Assembly: GCA_022448645.1 (NCBI GenBank)
Contig: JAKVBZ010000059.1
Coordinates: forward strand, 1 to 32,187
Length of the DNA stretch: 32,187 nt
Origin: Pirellulaceae bacterium
GTDB taxonomy: Bacteria; Planctomycetota; Planctomycetia; Pirellulales; Pirellulaceae
Direction of reading: 5' to 3'
In this document: positions 15,385 through 24,317 of the stretch, piece after piece
Position numbering within the stretch: the stretch's first letter is position 1
Layout: every line of letters begins with the position of its first letter
Program-made: the position numbers and the translations under genes
Notes under the pieces: model-generated
Database searches by the model: none
The model's input: only the letters and a program-made list of their open reading frames with translations
Told to the model about the DNA's origin: nothing

Positions 15385-17298
15385 TCACGCCCATTCTTGC
15401 ATCCACAATTCGAGTACGAGCAAAGCCCACAGTCGAGCTCCATGATCAAAGACCTGGTCTTGGTGCTCTTGGACCAGTTTGGCAATGGCACGGCCATCCA
15501 GGATGAAGTCGGTTCGACGTGGGGATCCTAGCAGGGTGTCGTGCAGCATGTCACGGAGCTCGTGGCGGAACCAATGTCCCAACGGTACGCCAAAGCCCAT
15601 TTTCGACCGGGTACCAATGTCTTTGGGTAGCATGTGTTGATGGGCTTTCCACAGAATGCGTTTCCCGCAGCGGCGACCTAGTTTGTGTTGGACCGGTATT
15701 TGAGCGGCTAACTCGACCACTCGGTGATCCAACAGCGGTTGTCGGCATTCCAGCCCATGGGCCATTGATGCGATATCGACTTTCGTCAACAAGTCACAGG
15801 GCAAGTATGTGGTCACGTCCCCCAGGGAAGCTCGAGTTACGTCATCTCGGTTGCCTGCGCGGCGCCATGCCGCAGACAAAAAACTGGCAGGGTCGCTGGG
15901 GGGTAACTGCCGTAAGAAATCCTCCGTGTACAATTCTGCTCGTTGTGCTTCGTGAAAGATCTCAATCCATTCCATGTATCGTCGCATCGGCGGCAACCGC
16001 AAGGCACTGATGAATCTCTGGAACATGCGAGACGCAGATTTTTGACGACCGCTGGCGGGAATTTTTTGCCAAAGCCTATTCGCCAACAACACCCGCAAAG
16101 CATAGGGAAGCGAGTCGAACCGCTGACCCCATCGCACAGCCTGATATCGGTCGTAGCCAGCGAATAGCTCGTCTCCACCGTCACCCGTCAAAGCTACCGT
16201 TACGTGCTGCCGAGTCCACTCTGAAAGATACCAAGTCGGGATAGCAGAACTGTCGCCAAATGGTTCGTCAAAATTCCAGACAAGTTTGGAAACAATGTCA
16301 ACACAATCGGGGACGACTTTGAACTCTCGATGGTCTGTTTTTAGGTGATCAGCAACTAGTCGCGCGTAGCTTGTTTCGTCATATTGGGCGACCGGAAAGC
16401 CAACCGAAAAGGTTTGGATCGAGGAGTTCTTGGCACGCTTCATGCACGCGGCCACAATCGACGAGTCCATTCCTCCAGAGAGAAACGTGCCAAGAGGTAC
16501 GTCGCTGCGCATGCGGAGCTCAACGGATGACTGTATGGTGGCCTGAAGTTGCTCGATGTATTCTTCGATCGGCAAGTCGACTTGGCGGCTGAAATCTGGA
16601 TCCCAATAGGATTGAATATCAAAAGTCCCATCTTCCAACACTGCATAATGAGCTGGCGGGAGTTTGCGAATTTCACTGAAGATGGTTTTGGGATGTGGCA
16701 CATATTGAAAAGTCAAGTAATCGTCAATCGCACTGAGATCCAAATCACGTGACACTCCGGGAACTTGCAATAAGCTTTTCAATTCGCTAGCGAACAATAA
16801 GCGACCAGGTTGTAAACAGTACACAAGAGGTTTCTGGCCCAGGCGGTCACGAGCCAAAACCAAGCGCCGTCGAGGAGCATCCCATATCGCCAATGCGAAC
16901 ATGCCGTTGAGGTGTTGCAAGCATTCGACTCCAATGTCTTCGTACAAGTGAACGATGACTTCAGTATCACTTTCTGTGCGCAAGTCGTGGCCAGCTCCTT
17001 CCAGACGTTGGCGCAGCTGCGGGTAGTTATAGATTTCGCCGTTAAAGACGACCCAGACTGTTTCGTCTTCATTGGGCATGGGCTGTTTGCCACCCGTGAC
17101 GTCAATAATGGACAAGCGGCGATGTCCTAATGCGACTCCAGGTTGTGCTTGATAGGGTGGTCGCTGCTGGTAGGGGCTCAAGTAAGTCCCCCGATCATCC
17201 GGCCCTCGATGTGTCAGCACGTCTGTCATGCGATCCAACAAGCTGCTTTCGATGGCTTGCTGGGGGTCGGTCCAGATCGCACCAGTAATACCGCACAT
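15385..17298 (-). CDS. asnB: Asparagine synthetase (glutamine-hydrolysing)
   Basis: This enzyme makes asparagine, or amidates another carboxyl group, from aspartate, ATP and glutamine. The 637-residue product has the N-terminal glutamine amidotransferase with nucleophile Cys2 ('MCGITGAIW'), 'HRGPDDRG', 'LGHRRLSIID' and 'VVFNGEIYN'. The C-terminal ATP-pyrophosphatase domain has the PP-loop SGGMDSS at about 274-280 and 'VALTGDGGDELFAGYDRY'. It belongs to the long AsnB type. It is next to two glycosyltransferases in the same orientation, an arrangement often seen in exopolysaccharide loci, where such proteins may amidate sugar acids. Whether this copy serves asparagine supply or polysaccharide modification cannot be decided here. 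Confidence 0.93.
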   Translation of the reverse strand: MCGITGAIWTDPQQAIESSLLDRMTDVLTHRGPDDRGTYLSPYQQRPPYQAQPGVALGHRRLSIIDVTGGKQPMPNEDETVWVVFNGEIYNYPQLRQRLEGAGHDLRTESDTEVIVHLYEDIGVECLQHLNGMFALAIWDAPRRRLVLARDRLGQKPLVYCLQPGRLLFASELKSLLQVPGVSRDLDLSAIDDYLTFQYVPHPKTIFSEIRKLPPAHYAVLEDGTFDIQSYWDPDFSRQVDLPIEEYIEQLQATIQSSVELRMRSDVPLGTFLSGGMDSSIVAACMKRAKNSSIQTFSVGFPVAQYDETSYARLVADHLKTDHREFKVVPDCVDIVSKLVWNFDEPFGDSSAIPTWYLSEWTRQHVTVALTGDGGDELFAGYDRYQAVRWGQRFDSLPYALRVLLANRLWQKIPASGRQKSASRMFQRFISALRLPPMRRYMEWIEIFHEAQRAELYTEDFLRQLPPSDPASFLSAAWRRAGNRDDVTRASLGDVTTYLPCDLLTKVDIASMAHGLECRQPLLDHRVVELAAQIPVQHKLGRRCGKRILWKAHQHMLPKDIGTRSKMGFGVPLGHWFRHELRDMLHDTLLGSPRRTDFILDGRAIAKLVQEHQDQVFDHGARLWALLVLELWMQEWA

Positions 17299-17485
17299 TT
17301 TGTGTTTACCTAAAGGAAATCAAGGCCATTCTTAAAAATGAGTCAAACCGATCTTTAACCGTATGCTGGAGAGCGCGCTGCGCTCCTTGTCAGCCATCAC
17401 GGCGACAAGAAGGTCCACCTTTCCAAAACGCTGTCATGTCCGGTCCCCAGCAGGGAAAACTGCTGAATCCAAGTGCCATGGAGGC

Positions 17486-18625
17486 CTAACTTTCATTGTC
17501 GAGCAACTGTTGATAGAAATCATCGTACTGTTGGACCATTTGGGTTAGCGAGAAGTGCTCTCGAATGTTTTGGCGTCCCGCTTGCCCCATCTCCTTTCGC
17601 AACGTTTCGTCCTGGAGTAATCGGTTCGTTTGCCGGGCGATGCTAGCGCGATCACCAACCGGAACCAGATAGCCAGTTTGACCTGGAATGATCAGGTCGC
17701 GGTTGCCCGGGATGTCTGTTGCGACAACGGGAATGGCGGCGGCCATCGCTTCCATGATTGAGTTGGGAAGTCCTTCGTAGGCACTCGTTAGCCACAGACA
17801 TTCAAAATGTGGAATGAACTTGTCAGCATCCTCGCGGTGTCCTAGAAAATGAATGCGTCCCTCTGGGTGGACTTGGCGACTAAATCGTTCCAACCGCCAA
17901 CGTTCGGGGCCATCACCCAATACCACTACGTGAATGTCGTCGTGGACGGCGCTCAACAGTTCTCCGGCCCAGATTGCGTCTTTGAGCTTCTTTTGAGGCC
18001 ACAGTCGAGCGACGACACCGATCAGCCGAGATTTTTCTGGAATGTCTGTCCCTGAAAGTATTTCTTTTCGAGGAACTAATTCTGTCGAAACATCCGTGTC
18101 GATTCCATTCGCAATCACGCGGAACAGATTTGGCGACAGGTGGTGTTGGACATAGAAGTCTCGCACGCCTTTGCTGGGAACTATGATGGCTTGTGTTCGA
18201 CGAGCCAGGTAGCGATCGATGTAAAAATGGCCTGCCCGTTTCCATCGGTCTACCGACCGTTCACTAGCTACTACATGTGGTACTCCACTGCTGATAGCTG
18301 CTTGTCGGCCGTAGCTGTTGGCCGCAAAAAGCCACGTTTGGACGATGTCAGGACGGAGTTTCTGGATGAGCGTACGCAGGCGCCGATAAGCGAACAAGTC
18401 AAGTTTTTGTGACTTCCCAATGAGATGAACAGGGATTCCTTGGGATTCCAGTTCTTGTTGGTAAATTCCCGTGGAAGTTAGCACACAGACATGTACGTCG
18501 TACCGAGCGGTTGGCAGATGGGATGCAAGTAGTGCCAACTGTTTTTCAGCACCGCCTTGGGATAGAGTCGGAATGATGTGCAGTATACGTGTCACGTTAT
18601 CAACTTGGTTCGTCATGGTTTCCAT
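17486..18625 (-). CDS. Glycosyltransferase family 4 (GT-B fold)
   Basis: The 379-residue protein is a retaining GT-B glycosyltransferase. The N-terminal Rossmann domain contains 'ILHIIPTLSQGGAEKQLALL', the GGAE motif near residue 23 that is common in GT4. The C-terminal domain (Pfam Glycos_transf_1) has 'GVVARLWPQKKLKDAIWAGE', 'VVLGDGPERWRLE' and the nucleotide-sugar binding E-x7-E in 'SAYEGLPNSIMEAMA', followed by 'PVVATDIPGNRDLI'. It transfers a sugar from a nucleotide donor to a lipid-linked or polysaccharide acceptor, probably at the cytoplasmic membrane. It starts 18 bases after the upstream glycosyltransferase ends, so they are probably one transcript. Donor and acceptor are unknown. 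Confidence 0.92.
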   Translation of the reverse strand: METMTNQVDNVTRILHIIPTLSQGGAEKQLALLASHLPTARYDVHVCVLTSTGIYQQELESQGIPVHLIGKSQKLDLFAYRRLRTLIQKLRPDIVQTWLFAANSYGRQAAISSGVPHVVASERSVDRWKRAGHFYIDRYLARRTQAIIVPSKGVRDFYVQHHLSPNLFRVIANGIDTDVSTELVPRKEILSGTDIPEKSRLIGVVARLWPQKKLKDAIWAGELLSAVHDDIHVVVLGDGPERWRLERFSRQVHPEGRIHFLGHREDADKFIPHFECLWLTSAYEGLPNSIMEAMAAAIPVVATDIPGNRDLIIPGQTGYLVPVGDRASIARQTNRLLQDETLRKEMGQAGRQNIREHFSLTQMVQQYDDFYQQLLDNES

Positions 18626-18643
18626 AGCAGTTGGCCATGGCAG

Positions 18644-19849
18644 TTAGGTTGTTTTATTTGGTCCTGTTCGCGGTTGGTTCTTGTCGGCAACGAGATGCTC
18701 GAACAATTCAAGATGCCGTTGTGCAACCGATTTCAGAGAGAATTGGCGGACGAGTCGTTCACGGGCAGCCGAACTCATTCGGTTTGCAGTTTGGTCGTCG
18801 GACCAAACTTGTCGGATAGCTGCAGCCAATGCAATGGTATCCCCAGGAGGTACTAGTTGGCTCGTCACACCATGCTGCGCCATGGCACGGTTGCCTGGAA
18901 TGTCGGTGGCGACCGTAGGTAGTCCCCGTGCCATAGCCTCCAGAAGACCGATCGACATACCTTCTTCGAAGGATGGCAGGATGTATAAATCAGCGGCTGC
19001 CAGAACATCATCTAACGAGTCGAATATTCCAGGTAGCGCGATGTGATTGGTCAAGCCATGCGCGTGAATCAATTCGCGCAAAGTAGCTCGTTCCTCTCCC
19101 TCACCCACAAGCCAAAGCCGAGCTGTGGGCCAGTCTTTCAGTACTCGGGGCCAGGCTTCGATCAAATGTTTAAGCCCCTTGCCAGGATGAAGTCGTCCGG
19201 AATACACGGCCAACTTGGCTCCTGGCGGGAATTGAAGTTCCGTATTCGCTTCGGCCAGTGATTGTCGAGCGGCTTGCCGGGTATTTTGGTTAATAGGCGT
19301 TGATGGCGCTACGCCGTTATCAATGCGGTGAATGTGGGCACCGGGATAGCCTTCACGAATAAGCTCTTCGTAGATAGCGGGACTGATCGCGACCAAACCA
19401 TTGGCTTGTAGACAGCGAGCTCTGATGCGATTGCCAAAATGCGATTCGCGCTGCCATTGGCAATCGCCAGTTGGTCCGCCACCTTCTGCGCGCAGCACAA
19501 TAGGGATGGTGGTCGAAGCCAGTGCACCAATGGCAGTGTAAGCGTCGTGTTTCAACATCGAGACGTAGACCACGTCAAAATCGGTTTGGTACTTTCGCAA
19601 CCAACGATGCAGATGATTCATATACCGTAGCGTGCCCCATCCTCGTCGTGTTGGTTGAGGTAGGCGTATAATTGGGACGTCGTCCAATACACACGATGTG
19701 GGCCAGGTTTTGTCCCATTGGGCCGTGAGAATCGTCGTCATCGCACCAAGACGACGGAATTCGACCGCCAGACTGGCCATGATTGTTTCGGCACCACCTA
19801 CGAGTGGCCAATACCTGCGTGTGACGAGAACGATCCGGAGAGGTCGCAT
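18644..19849 (-). CDS. Glycosyltransferase family 4 (GT-B fold)
   Basis: The 401-residue protein starts 'MRPLRIVLVTRRYWPLVGGA', with the GGAE loop typical of GT4 at about 18-21. The C-terminal half has 'LAVYSGRLHPGKGLKHLIEA', 'WLVGEGEERATLRELI' and the donor-binding 'SFEEGMSIGLLEAMARGLPT' (E-x7-E), then 'VATDIPGNRAMAQHGV'. It resembles its downstream neighbour closely in architecture, suggesting an old duplication or sequential action on one glycan. It is the first gene of the asnB-containing group. No polymerase, flippase or chain-length protein is in the window, so any polysaccharide locus is partial or distributed. Confidence 0.92.
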   Translation of the reverse strand: MRPLRIVLVTRRYWPLVGGAETIMASLAVEFRRLGAMTTILTAQWDKTWPTSCVLDDVPIIRLPQPTRRGWGTLRYMNHLHRWLRKYQTDFDVVYVSMLKHDAYTAIGALASTTIPIVLRAEGGGPTGDCQWQRESHFGNRIRARCLQANGLVAISPAIYEELIREGYPGAHIHRIDNGVAPSTPINQNTRQAARQSLAEANTELQFPPGAKLAVYSGRLHPGKGLKHLIEAWPRVLKDWPTARLWLVGEGEERATLRELIHAHGLTNHIALPGIFDSLDDVLAAADLYILPSFEEGMSIGLLEAMARGLPTVATDIPGNRAMAQHGVTSQLVPPGDTIALAAAIRQVWSDDQTANRMSSAARERLVRQFSLKSVAQRHLELFEHLVADKNQPRTGPNKTT

Positions 19850-19967
19850 GTAGGTAGTTTATCTTTCCAAAGCAACCGTTATGATTTCCATTGACAACTT
19901 GAATGGACGTCAGTTTACGATAATTCGTACCATAAAAACGACGGCGATTCTTTGATTCTTATTTTAA

Positions 19968-20732
19968 GTGAGCTTTCCTGTGCCCGATAATGGCGAACTG
20001 TGGCAAGAAACGGTAGTGAATGGACATCCCTGCGATGTTTTTCAGCCAGAGCCCATGAATGACCATGGTTATTTGGTGATCTACCTACATGGGGCTCACG
20101 CGTCCCGCTTGCCCGATCAAAATGCCTTCACAGAACCACTCGGACAGCAGCGATTGGCATGTGTGGCACCGCTCACGCAGCGCAGTTGGTGGACCGACAG
20201 GATTTGTGAGGAATTTGACGCGGAAATTTCAGCTGAACAGCATTTGGTTGAGCACATCGTGGCCTTTTGCGAACGTCGTTTCGGCAGCAAACCGCCTCGG
20301 CTAGCGTTACTAGGAACCGGCATGGGCGGGCAAGGTGCCTTAAGACTGGCCTACAAATATCCAGATTTGTTTCCTGTTGTCGCGGCCATTTCGCCCGCCA
20401 TTGATTTTCAGTCCTGCATCGCCCAAGGAGACGAATTGTTGCGCTCGATGTACCGTGACGAAGAGGATGCTCGCCAGGACACGGCGACGCTACATGTGCA
20501 TGCACTCAATTGGCCTCGGCATCAATTCTTCTGCTGTGATCCGACCGATTATCGGTGGTTCGACAGTTCCGATCGGCTACACATGAAGCTTTCCGCACTG
20601 GGAATCCCACACGAATTTGATTTAGAGACGAGCCACGGTGGGCACGGTTGTACCTACTATCATGCAATGGCTTCACGGGCGATCGAATTCATCGCCCAAT
20701 CACTGGAACGCGAGCGAATGCGAATTGTGTAG
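19968..20732 (+). CDS. Esterase-like alpha/beta hydrolase with Gly in place of the nucleophile Ser
   Basis: This 254-residue protein has the fold of the putative-esterase (esterase D-like) family. Supporting features are 'VIYLHGAHASRLPD' (oxyanion-hole strand), the nucleophile-elbow region 'LALLGTGMGGQGALRLAYKY', 'FPVVAAISPAIDF', 'HQFFCCDPTDYRWFDSSD' (acid region) and 'HGGHGCTYYHAMASRAIEF' (histidine region). Active members read G-x-S-M-G-G at the elbow; here it is G-T-G-M-G-G, so residue 118 is Gly (codon GGC, one base from AGC). It is therefore predicted to be catalytically dead or altered. The start is a GTG; no partner gene shares its strand. It converges with the FKBP gene 26 bases away. 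Confidence 0.85.
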   Translation: MSFPVPDNGELWQETVVNGHPCDVFQPEPMNDHGYLVIYLHGAHASRLPDQNAFTEPLGQQRLACVAPLTQRSWWTDRICEEFDAEISAEQHLVEHIVAFCERRFGSKPPRLALLGTGMGGQGALRLAYKYPDLFPVVAAISPAIDFQSCIAQGDELLRSMYRDEEDARQDTATLHVHALNWPRHQFFCCDPTDYRWFDSSDRLHMKLSALGIPHEFDLETSHGGHGCTYYHAMASRAIEFIAQSLERERMRIV

Positions 20733-20758
20733 TGTGAAGCCCCAGTCGAAGCAAACGG

Positions 20759-21475
20759 CTATTCGATTCCGAGTAATTCGATTTCGAAGATGAGTGTCGT
20801 GTTCGGACCGATGTCTTGACCCGCACCGCGTTCTCCATAAGCCAGTTGTGGCGGGATGTAGAGCATCCATTTATCGCCCACCTTCATCCGTTGTAGTACC
20901 TCGGTCCATCCCTTGATCACACCCTTGACCGGAAACACGGCCGGTTCTCCTCTTTCCACCGAACTGTCAAAAACAGTGCCATCTATGAGCGTCCCGTGGT
21001 AGTGTGTGCGTACCGTGTCATCAGCCGTCGGTGTTGGACCATCACCAGGTGTGATGACTTTGTACTGTAAGCCACTCGGTAAAGTTTGGACGCCTGGTGC
21101 CTTAGCGTTGGCAGCCAGAAAGGCCTGCCCTGCACGAGCATTCTCGGCGCCTTCGGTTTGCATGCGCTGTTGCTGCAAGGTTTGTATCTCCTGTTGGAGG
21201 GCTCGAATGGCCACTGACATTTGCTGTTCGCTCAGCTGCGGATTATTTCCGGCCAGTCCGTCTTGAACACCCAGGACCAAGGCTGGGATGTCTAACTTCA
21301 GCCCGTCTGCGCGAACATTGTTGCCGAAGTTCAACCCGATGGCGTAGCTTGCGTGCTGACGTTTTGTCTTCAAGCCAGCTCCGTTTGTTTGGCTAGGCGG
21401 CAAATCGTCGGCTAGAAGCGTGCTGGTGAAAACGGAAGCAAGAATGATCAAGAGCAATGAAGTGCGACGAAGCAT
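20759..21475 (-). CDS. FKBP-type peptidyl-prolyl isomerase, Mip-like, exported
   Basis: This 238-residue protein catalyses cis-trans isomerisation of prolyl bonds, probably in the periplasm. The ATG at 21475 is preceded by 'aaaggactcgac' (an AGGA Shine-Dalgarno) and opens a signal peptide 'MLRRTSLLLIILASVFTSTL'. A dimerisation-type FKBP_N region follows at about 35-125 ('SYAIGLNFGNNVRADGLKLD', then a Gln-rich helix). The FKBP_C domain contains 'HYHGTLIDGTVFDSS', 'GVIKGWTEVLQRMKVGDKW', 'PPQLAYGERG' and 'LIFEIELLGIE', with the residues lining the active site conserved. The frame is open 56 codons further upstream, but that stretch is not protein-like. It is transcribed alone. Confidence 0.95.
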   Translation of the reverse strand: MLRRTSLLLIILASVFTSTLLADDLPPSQTNGAGLKTKRQHASYAIGLNFGNNVRADGLKLDIPALVLGVQDGLAGNNPQLSEQQMSVAIRALQQEIQTLQQQRMQTEGAENARAGQAFLAANAKAPGVQTLPSGLQYKVITPGDGPTPTADDTVRTHYHGTLIDGTVFDSSVERGEPAVFPVKGVIKGWTEVLQRMKVGDKWMLYIPPQLAYGERGAGQDIGPNTTLIFEIELLGIE

Positions 21476-22010
21476 GTCGAGTCCTTTGGGGATGTGGTTG
21501 CGGTGAGTCGTTGTTGGCAAATGGATGATAGTGGATGGTTGAACAGCGTATGACCACTGATAAGTCATTGGTGAACCGTCATTTGATTCCCAGCCGTAAG
21601 CGGACGATGGAATGAATCGCCGGATTGGTTCACAACATATCATCTATTCGATGGAACCGTCTGTAGTCAATTGGACTGGGATTCATCCATGGGCAGGTAG
21701 GTTACCATGTGGAAGGGTTTTTGTCGAAGAGAGATTCCGGAGACATAAGATTTCCGAGGTCCCAGTGCGAAAATGGATGGAATTTATGTGAGTGAAGCCT
21801 ATTTCGGCGAGATGTAGCCGGACCGAGCAAATGTGCAGACAGCCGGAACTTCGGTCGCTTTTTTCCATTTGAGTTTGTCGGTCAGGGTGAATTTCTTTTC
21901 CGGCAACAGATGACGCGATTCCGGTCCGACCTACTTGGCTGGGAGTGATAGCCGTCAGTGCGCAGAACAAGCCCGCAGGGAATTGGTGGTGGTTGGTAAC
22001 AGAATATGAG
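21476..22010. other. Spacer between the FKBP gene and the first sigma-54 activator
   Basis: This 535-base region between two minus-strand genes should hold the FKBP promoter. Its open frames lack domain character. No strong hairpin or sigma-54 -24/-12 element was found. Confidence 0.4.
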
Positions 22011-23003
22011 CTAGTCGAGCTGACCTAGCTCTTCTTTCATTTGAGCCAACATACGAGTGAGCGTATTGGCGTGGACACCGAGCAGTTTGGCCGCACGACC
22101 TTTGTGGCCGTTGGTGGCTTTGAGGGCCTGATGTACAGCGGTCGAACGAAGCTTGTCCAGATCGAAGAAGGGGAGTGAACTCGTGGTGCGGTTCACACTG
22201 CCTCCGTTGGGAAGCTCTGGAACACTGTCGAGGACATAGGACTGTTCAATAACGTGGGACAGTTGGCGGATATTGCCGGGCCAGTGGAATTTGCAGAATT
22301 CGTTGAGCGTTTCCGCATCGGGCTTCCAAACTTCACCACCATACTTCTCGGAAAACTTCTCAGCAAAGTACCGGATGAATTCAGGGATGTCTTCCACACG
22401 ATCGCGCAGCGATGGGACCTTCAATTCGACCATGTTCAGTCGGAAGTAAAGATCTTCTCGGAAAGTACCTTCGACGACTTCATTTTCTAAGTCGCGGTTG
22501 GTGGCAGCGATGACTTGGATGTCGACGGGAACCGGTTGGGAAGCACCCACAGGTGTGACTTCTTGTTCTTGTAGCACACGCAACAACTTGGGCTGCAATT
22601 CGAGCGGCATTTCGCCAACTTCATCCAAAAAGACGACACCCCCTTGTGCAGCTCGGAACACACCCAAGGAGGCTCCTGCCGCACCAGTAAATGCGCCTTT
22701 CTCATGACCAAAGAGTTGGCTTTCTGCCAGCGTGGTTGTGAGGGCCGCACAGTTGACTGGCACGAACGGCTTGTCAGTGCGAGGCCCACTCGCATGCAGT
22801 TGCCGTGCCCAGACTTCCTTGCCCGTACCAGTCTCTCCTGATACCAGAACGGTACAACCAACGTCCGAAGCACGTTCGGCGTGTCGTGCAATACGTCGGA
22901 TCGACGGATTGTGACCGAGAACATAATTCGTTCCCGGCAACCGGCTGGATTGCCGATCCGTATCGCTTCGAGTTGTGGCTGTGGTAGTGTTCAAAAGTCT
23001 CAA
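22011..23003 (-). CDS. Sigma-54 dependent activator without sensor domain (AAA+ plus Fis HTH)
   Basis: The 330-residue protein is almost entirely a sigma-54 interacting AAA+ ATPase. It has Walker A 'SGETGTGKE', the sigma-54-contacting GAFTGA loop in 'GHEKGAFTGAAGAS', Walker B 'VVFLDEVGEMPLE', sensor I 'IAATNRDLE' and the 'LYFRLNMVELKVPSLRDR' and 'WPGNIRQLSHVIEQS' region. The C-terminal Fis-type helix-turn-helix is 'GRAAKLLGVHANTLTRMLAQ'. Only about 30 residues precede the AAA+ domain, so there is no receiver, GAF or PAS domain; PspF-like control by a separate protein is the precedent. The start is a TTG with a weak upstream site, so the N-terminus is uncertain. It lies just downstream of a second activator and a tandem repeat. 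Confidence 0.92.
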   Translation of the reverse strand: MRLLNTTTATTRSDTDRQSSRLPGTNYVLGHNPSIRRIARHAERASDVGCTVLVSGETGTGKEVWARQLHASGPRTDKPFVPVNCAALTTTLAESQLFGHEKGAFTGAAGASLGVFRAAQGGVVFLDEVGEMPLELQPKLLRVLQEQEVTPVGASQPVPVDIQVIAATNRDLENEVVEGTFREDLYFRLNMVELKVPSLRDRVEDIPEFIRYFAEKFSEKYGGEVWKPDAETLNEFCKFHWPGNIRQLSHVIEQSYVLDSVPELPNGGSVNRTTSSLPFFDLDKLRSTAVHQALKATNGHKGRAAKLLGVHANTLTRMLAQMKEELGQLD

Positions 23004-23100
23004 CCGTTCAGTCTTTTCCCGGCGTGTTCCCCAACACCTTCCGAGAAATCGTCTTAAATCACACGTTTACCTCGATGTCGTGTACGTAAATTCTATTTCG

Positions 23101-23202
23101 TTTTGTGCGCTATCTAGTTTTGTGCGCTATTTCGTTTTGTGCGCTATTTCGTTTTGTGCGCTATCTAGTTTTGTGCGCTATCTAGTTTTGTGCGCTATCT
23201 AG
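23101..23202. repeat. 17-bp tandem repeat, six perfect-length units
   Basis: Six consecutive 17-bp units share the invariant core 'ttttgtgcgctat' and end in either 'ctag' or 'ttcg', in the order ctag, ttcg, ttcg, ctag, ctag, ctag. A degenerate seventh unit of 16 bp follows at 23203-23218, and a partial unit (tctatttcg) precedes at 23092-23100. The array lies between the two sigma-54 activators, and its degenerate end overlaps the stop codon of the upstream one. The unit length is not a multiple of three and the minus strand is full of TAG stops, so it is not coding. Two alternating variants suggest expansion by slippage or unequal exchange. Confidence 0.97.
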
Positions 23203-23210
23203 TTTTTACA

Positions 23211-24317
23211 CTATTTTGTTTTGGTTGACTGTTCCGACCGTGTCCGCGGCGTAACAATGCCATACTTTTTCATTTTTCGTGCTAGTAGTTTCCGATCGAC
23301 GCCCAGCATGCGGGCAGCCGCACTCTGGTTATAAAATGTTTCGTCTAGTGTTTTGCGGATGTGCTGTTCTTCGACGTCCGACAGAGACAGCCACTTACCG
23401 CTCACACCGTCGAACTCATGGACGGATTCGTGTGGATTGACTTGTTCGGCCGGCCCTGGAATGTGGACCTGAGGAGCGCTGCTGATCGTGGCTTCGCTAG
23501 GTGCCACGATAGGCTCGTCAGATACACCAAATAGCTCGTCAGCCGAACCTTCTAGGATTTGGGTGAAGGCTTCGGGGCGAATCACGTCGTCTTCGCTGAA
23601 GACAACCGCTCGCTCGATCATGTTTTGTAGTTCACGGACGTTACCTGGCCAACTATAGGATTGCATCAGTGCCAGGGAGGCTGGCGAGAGTTGCTTCAAG
23701 GGGAGGCCGCTGTCGATGGCTGTTTTGGCAAGGAAATGTGTTGCCAGCTTCTCAATGTCATCGACGCGGTCTTTCAGTCCCAGCGTTTCAATGGAAAGTA
23801 CATTCAGCCGGTAGTAAAGGTCCAAACGGAACCGTCCGGCCCGAACTTCTTCGGCCAAGTTGCGATTCGTGGCCGCCAGAACTCGGACGTCGACTTGTGT
23901 GCCATCGTGGCTACCTACAGGAACGACTATTCGTTCCTGTAGCACTCGCAACAGTTTGGCTTGGCATTCCAGATCGAGTTCACCGATTTCATCTAGGAAG
24001 ATCGTGCCGCCGTCCGCAGCGCGAAAACAACCCAAAGCCTCATAATCGGCGCCAGTAAAAGCACCTTTGACATGGCCAAAGAGTTGGCTACTGAACAGTC
24101 CAGAAGGAATGGCTGCACAGTTGACGGGGACAAAGGGTTTTTCAACTCGATCGCCATGGGTATGAATGGCCCGAGCAATCAGTTCCTTACCCGTACCAGA
24201 TGGTCCCGTAACAAGAACGCTATAGCGATAGTTCGCAATTTGCAGAATGCGCTTGCGAACCCGCTCCGTCCACTCGGAGCTTCCAACGATTTGATCTATC
24301 GCAAAGTGCTGGATCAT
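23211..24317 (-). CDS. Sigma-54 dependent activator without sensor domain (AAA+, linker, Fis HTH)
   Basis: The 368-residue protein (from the ATG at 24317; the open frame reaches 24356) has Walker A 'TGPSGTGKE', the GAFTGA loop in 'GHVKGAFTGADYE', Walker B 'TIFLDEIGELDLE', 'VLAATNRNLAEEVRAG' and 'SWPGNVRELQNMIERAVVFS'. A linker of about 80 acidic and proline-containing residues connects to the Fis-type HTH 'SAAARMLGVDRKLLARKMKK'. It lacks any N-terminal sensor. Compared with its downstream neighbour it has a longer linker and a shorter N-terminus. Both are on the same strand, 207 bases apart across the tandem repeat, and are probably paralogues. Their target promoters were not found in the window. 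Confidence 0.93.
   Translation of the reverse strand: MIQHFAIDQIVGSSEWTERVRKRILQIANYRYSVLVTGPSGTGKELIARAIHTHGDRVEKPFVPVNCAAIPSGLFSSQLFGHVKGAFTGADYEALGCFRAADGGTIFLDEIGELDLECQAKLLRVLQERIVVPVGSHDGTQVDVRVLAATNRNLAEEVRAGRFRLDLYYRLNVLSIETLGLKDRVDDIEKLATHFLAKTAIDSGLPLKQLSPASLALMQSYSWPGNVRELQNMIERAVVFSEDDVIRPEAFTQILEGSADELFGVSDEPIVAPSEATISSAPQVHIPGPAEQVNPHESVHEFDGVSGKWLSLSDVEEQHIRKTLDETFYNQSAAARMLGVDRKLLARKMKKYGIVTPRTRSEQSTKTK

Noticed and set aside
23101..23202. CRISPR array
   Set aside because: The units are contiguous with no unique spacers and are only 17 bp; no cas genes are present.
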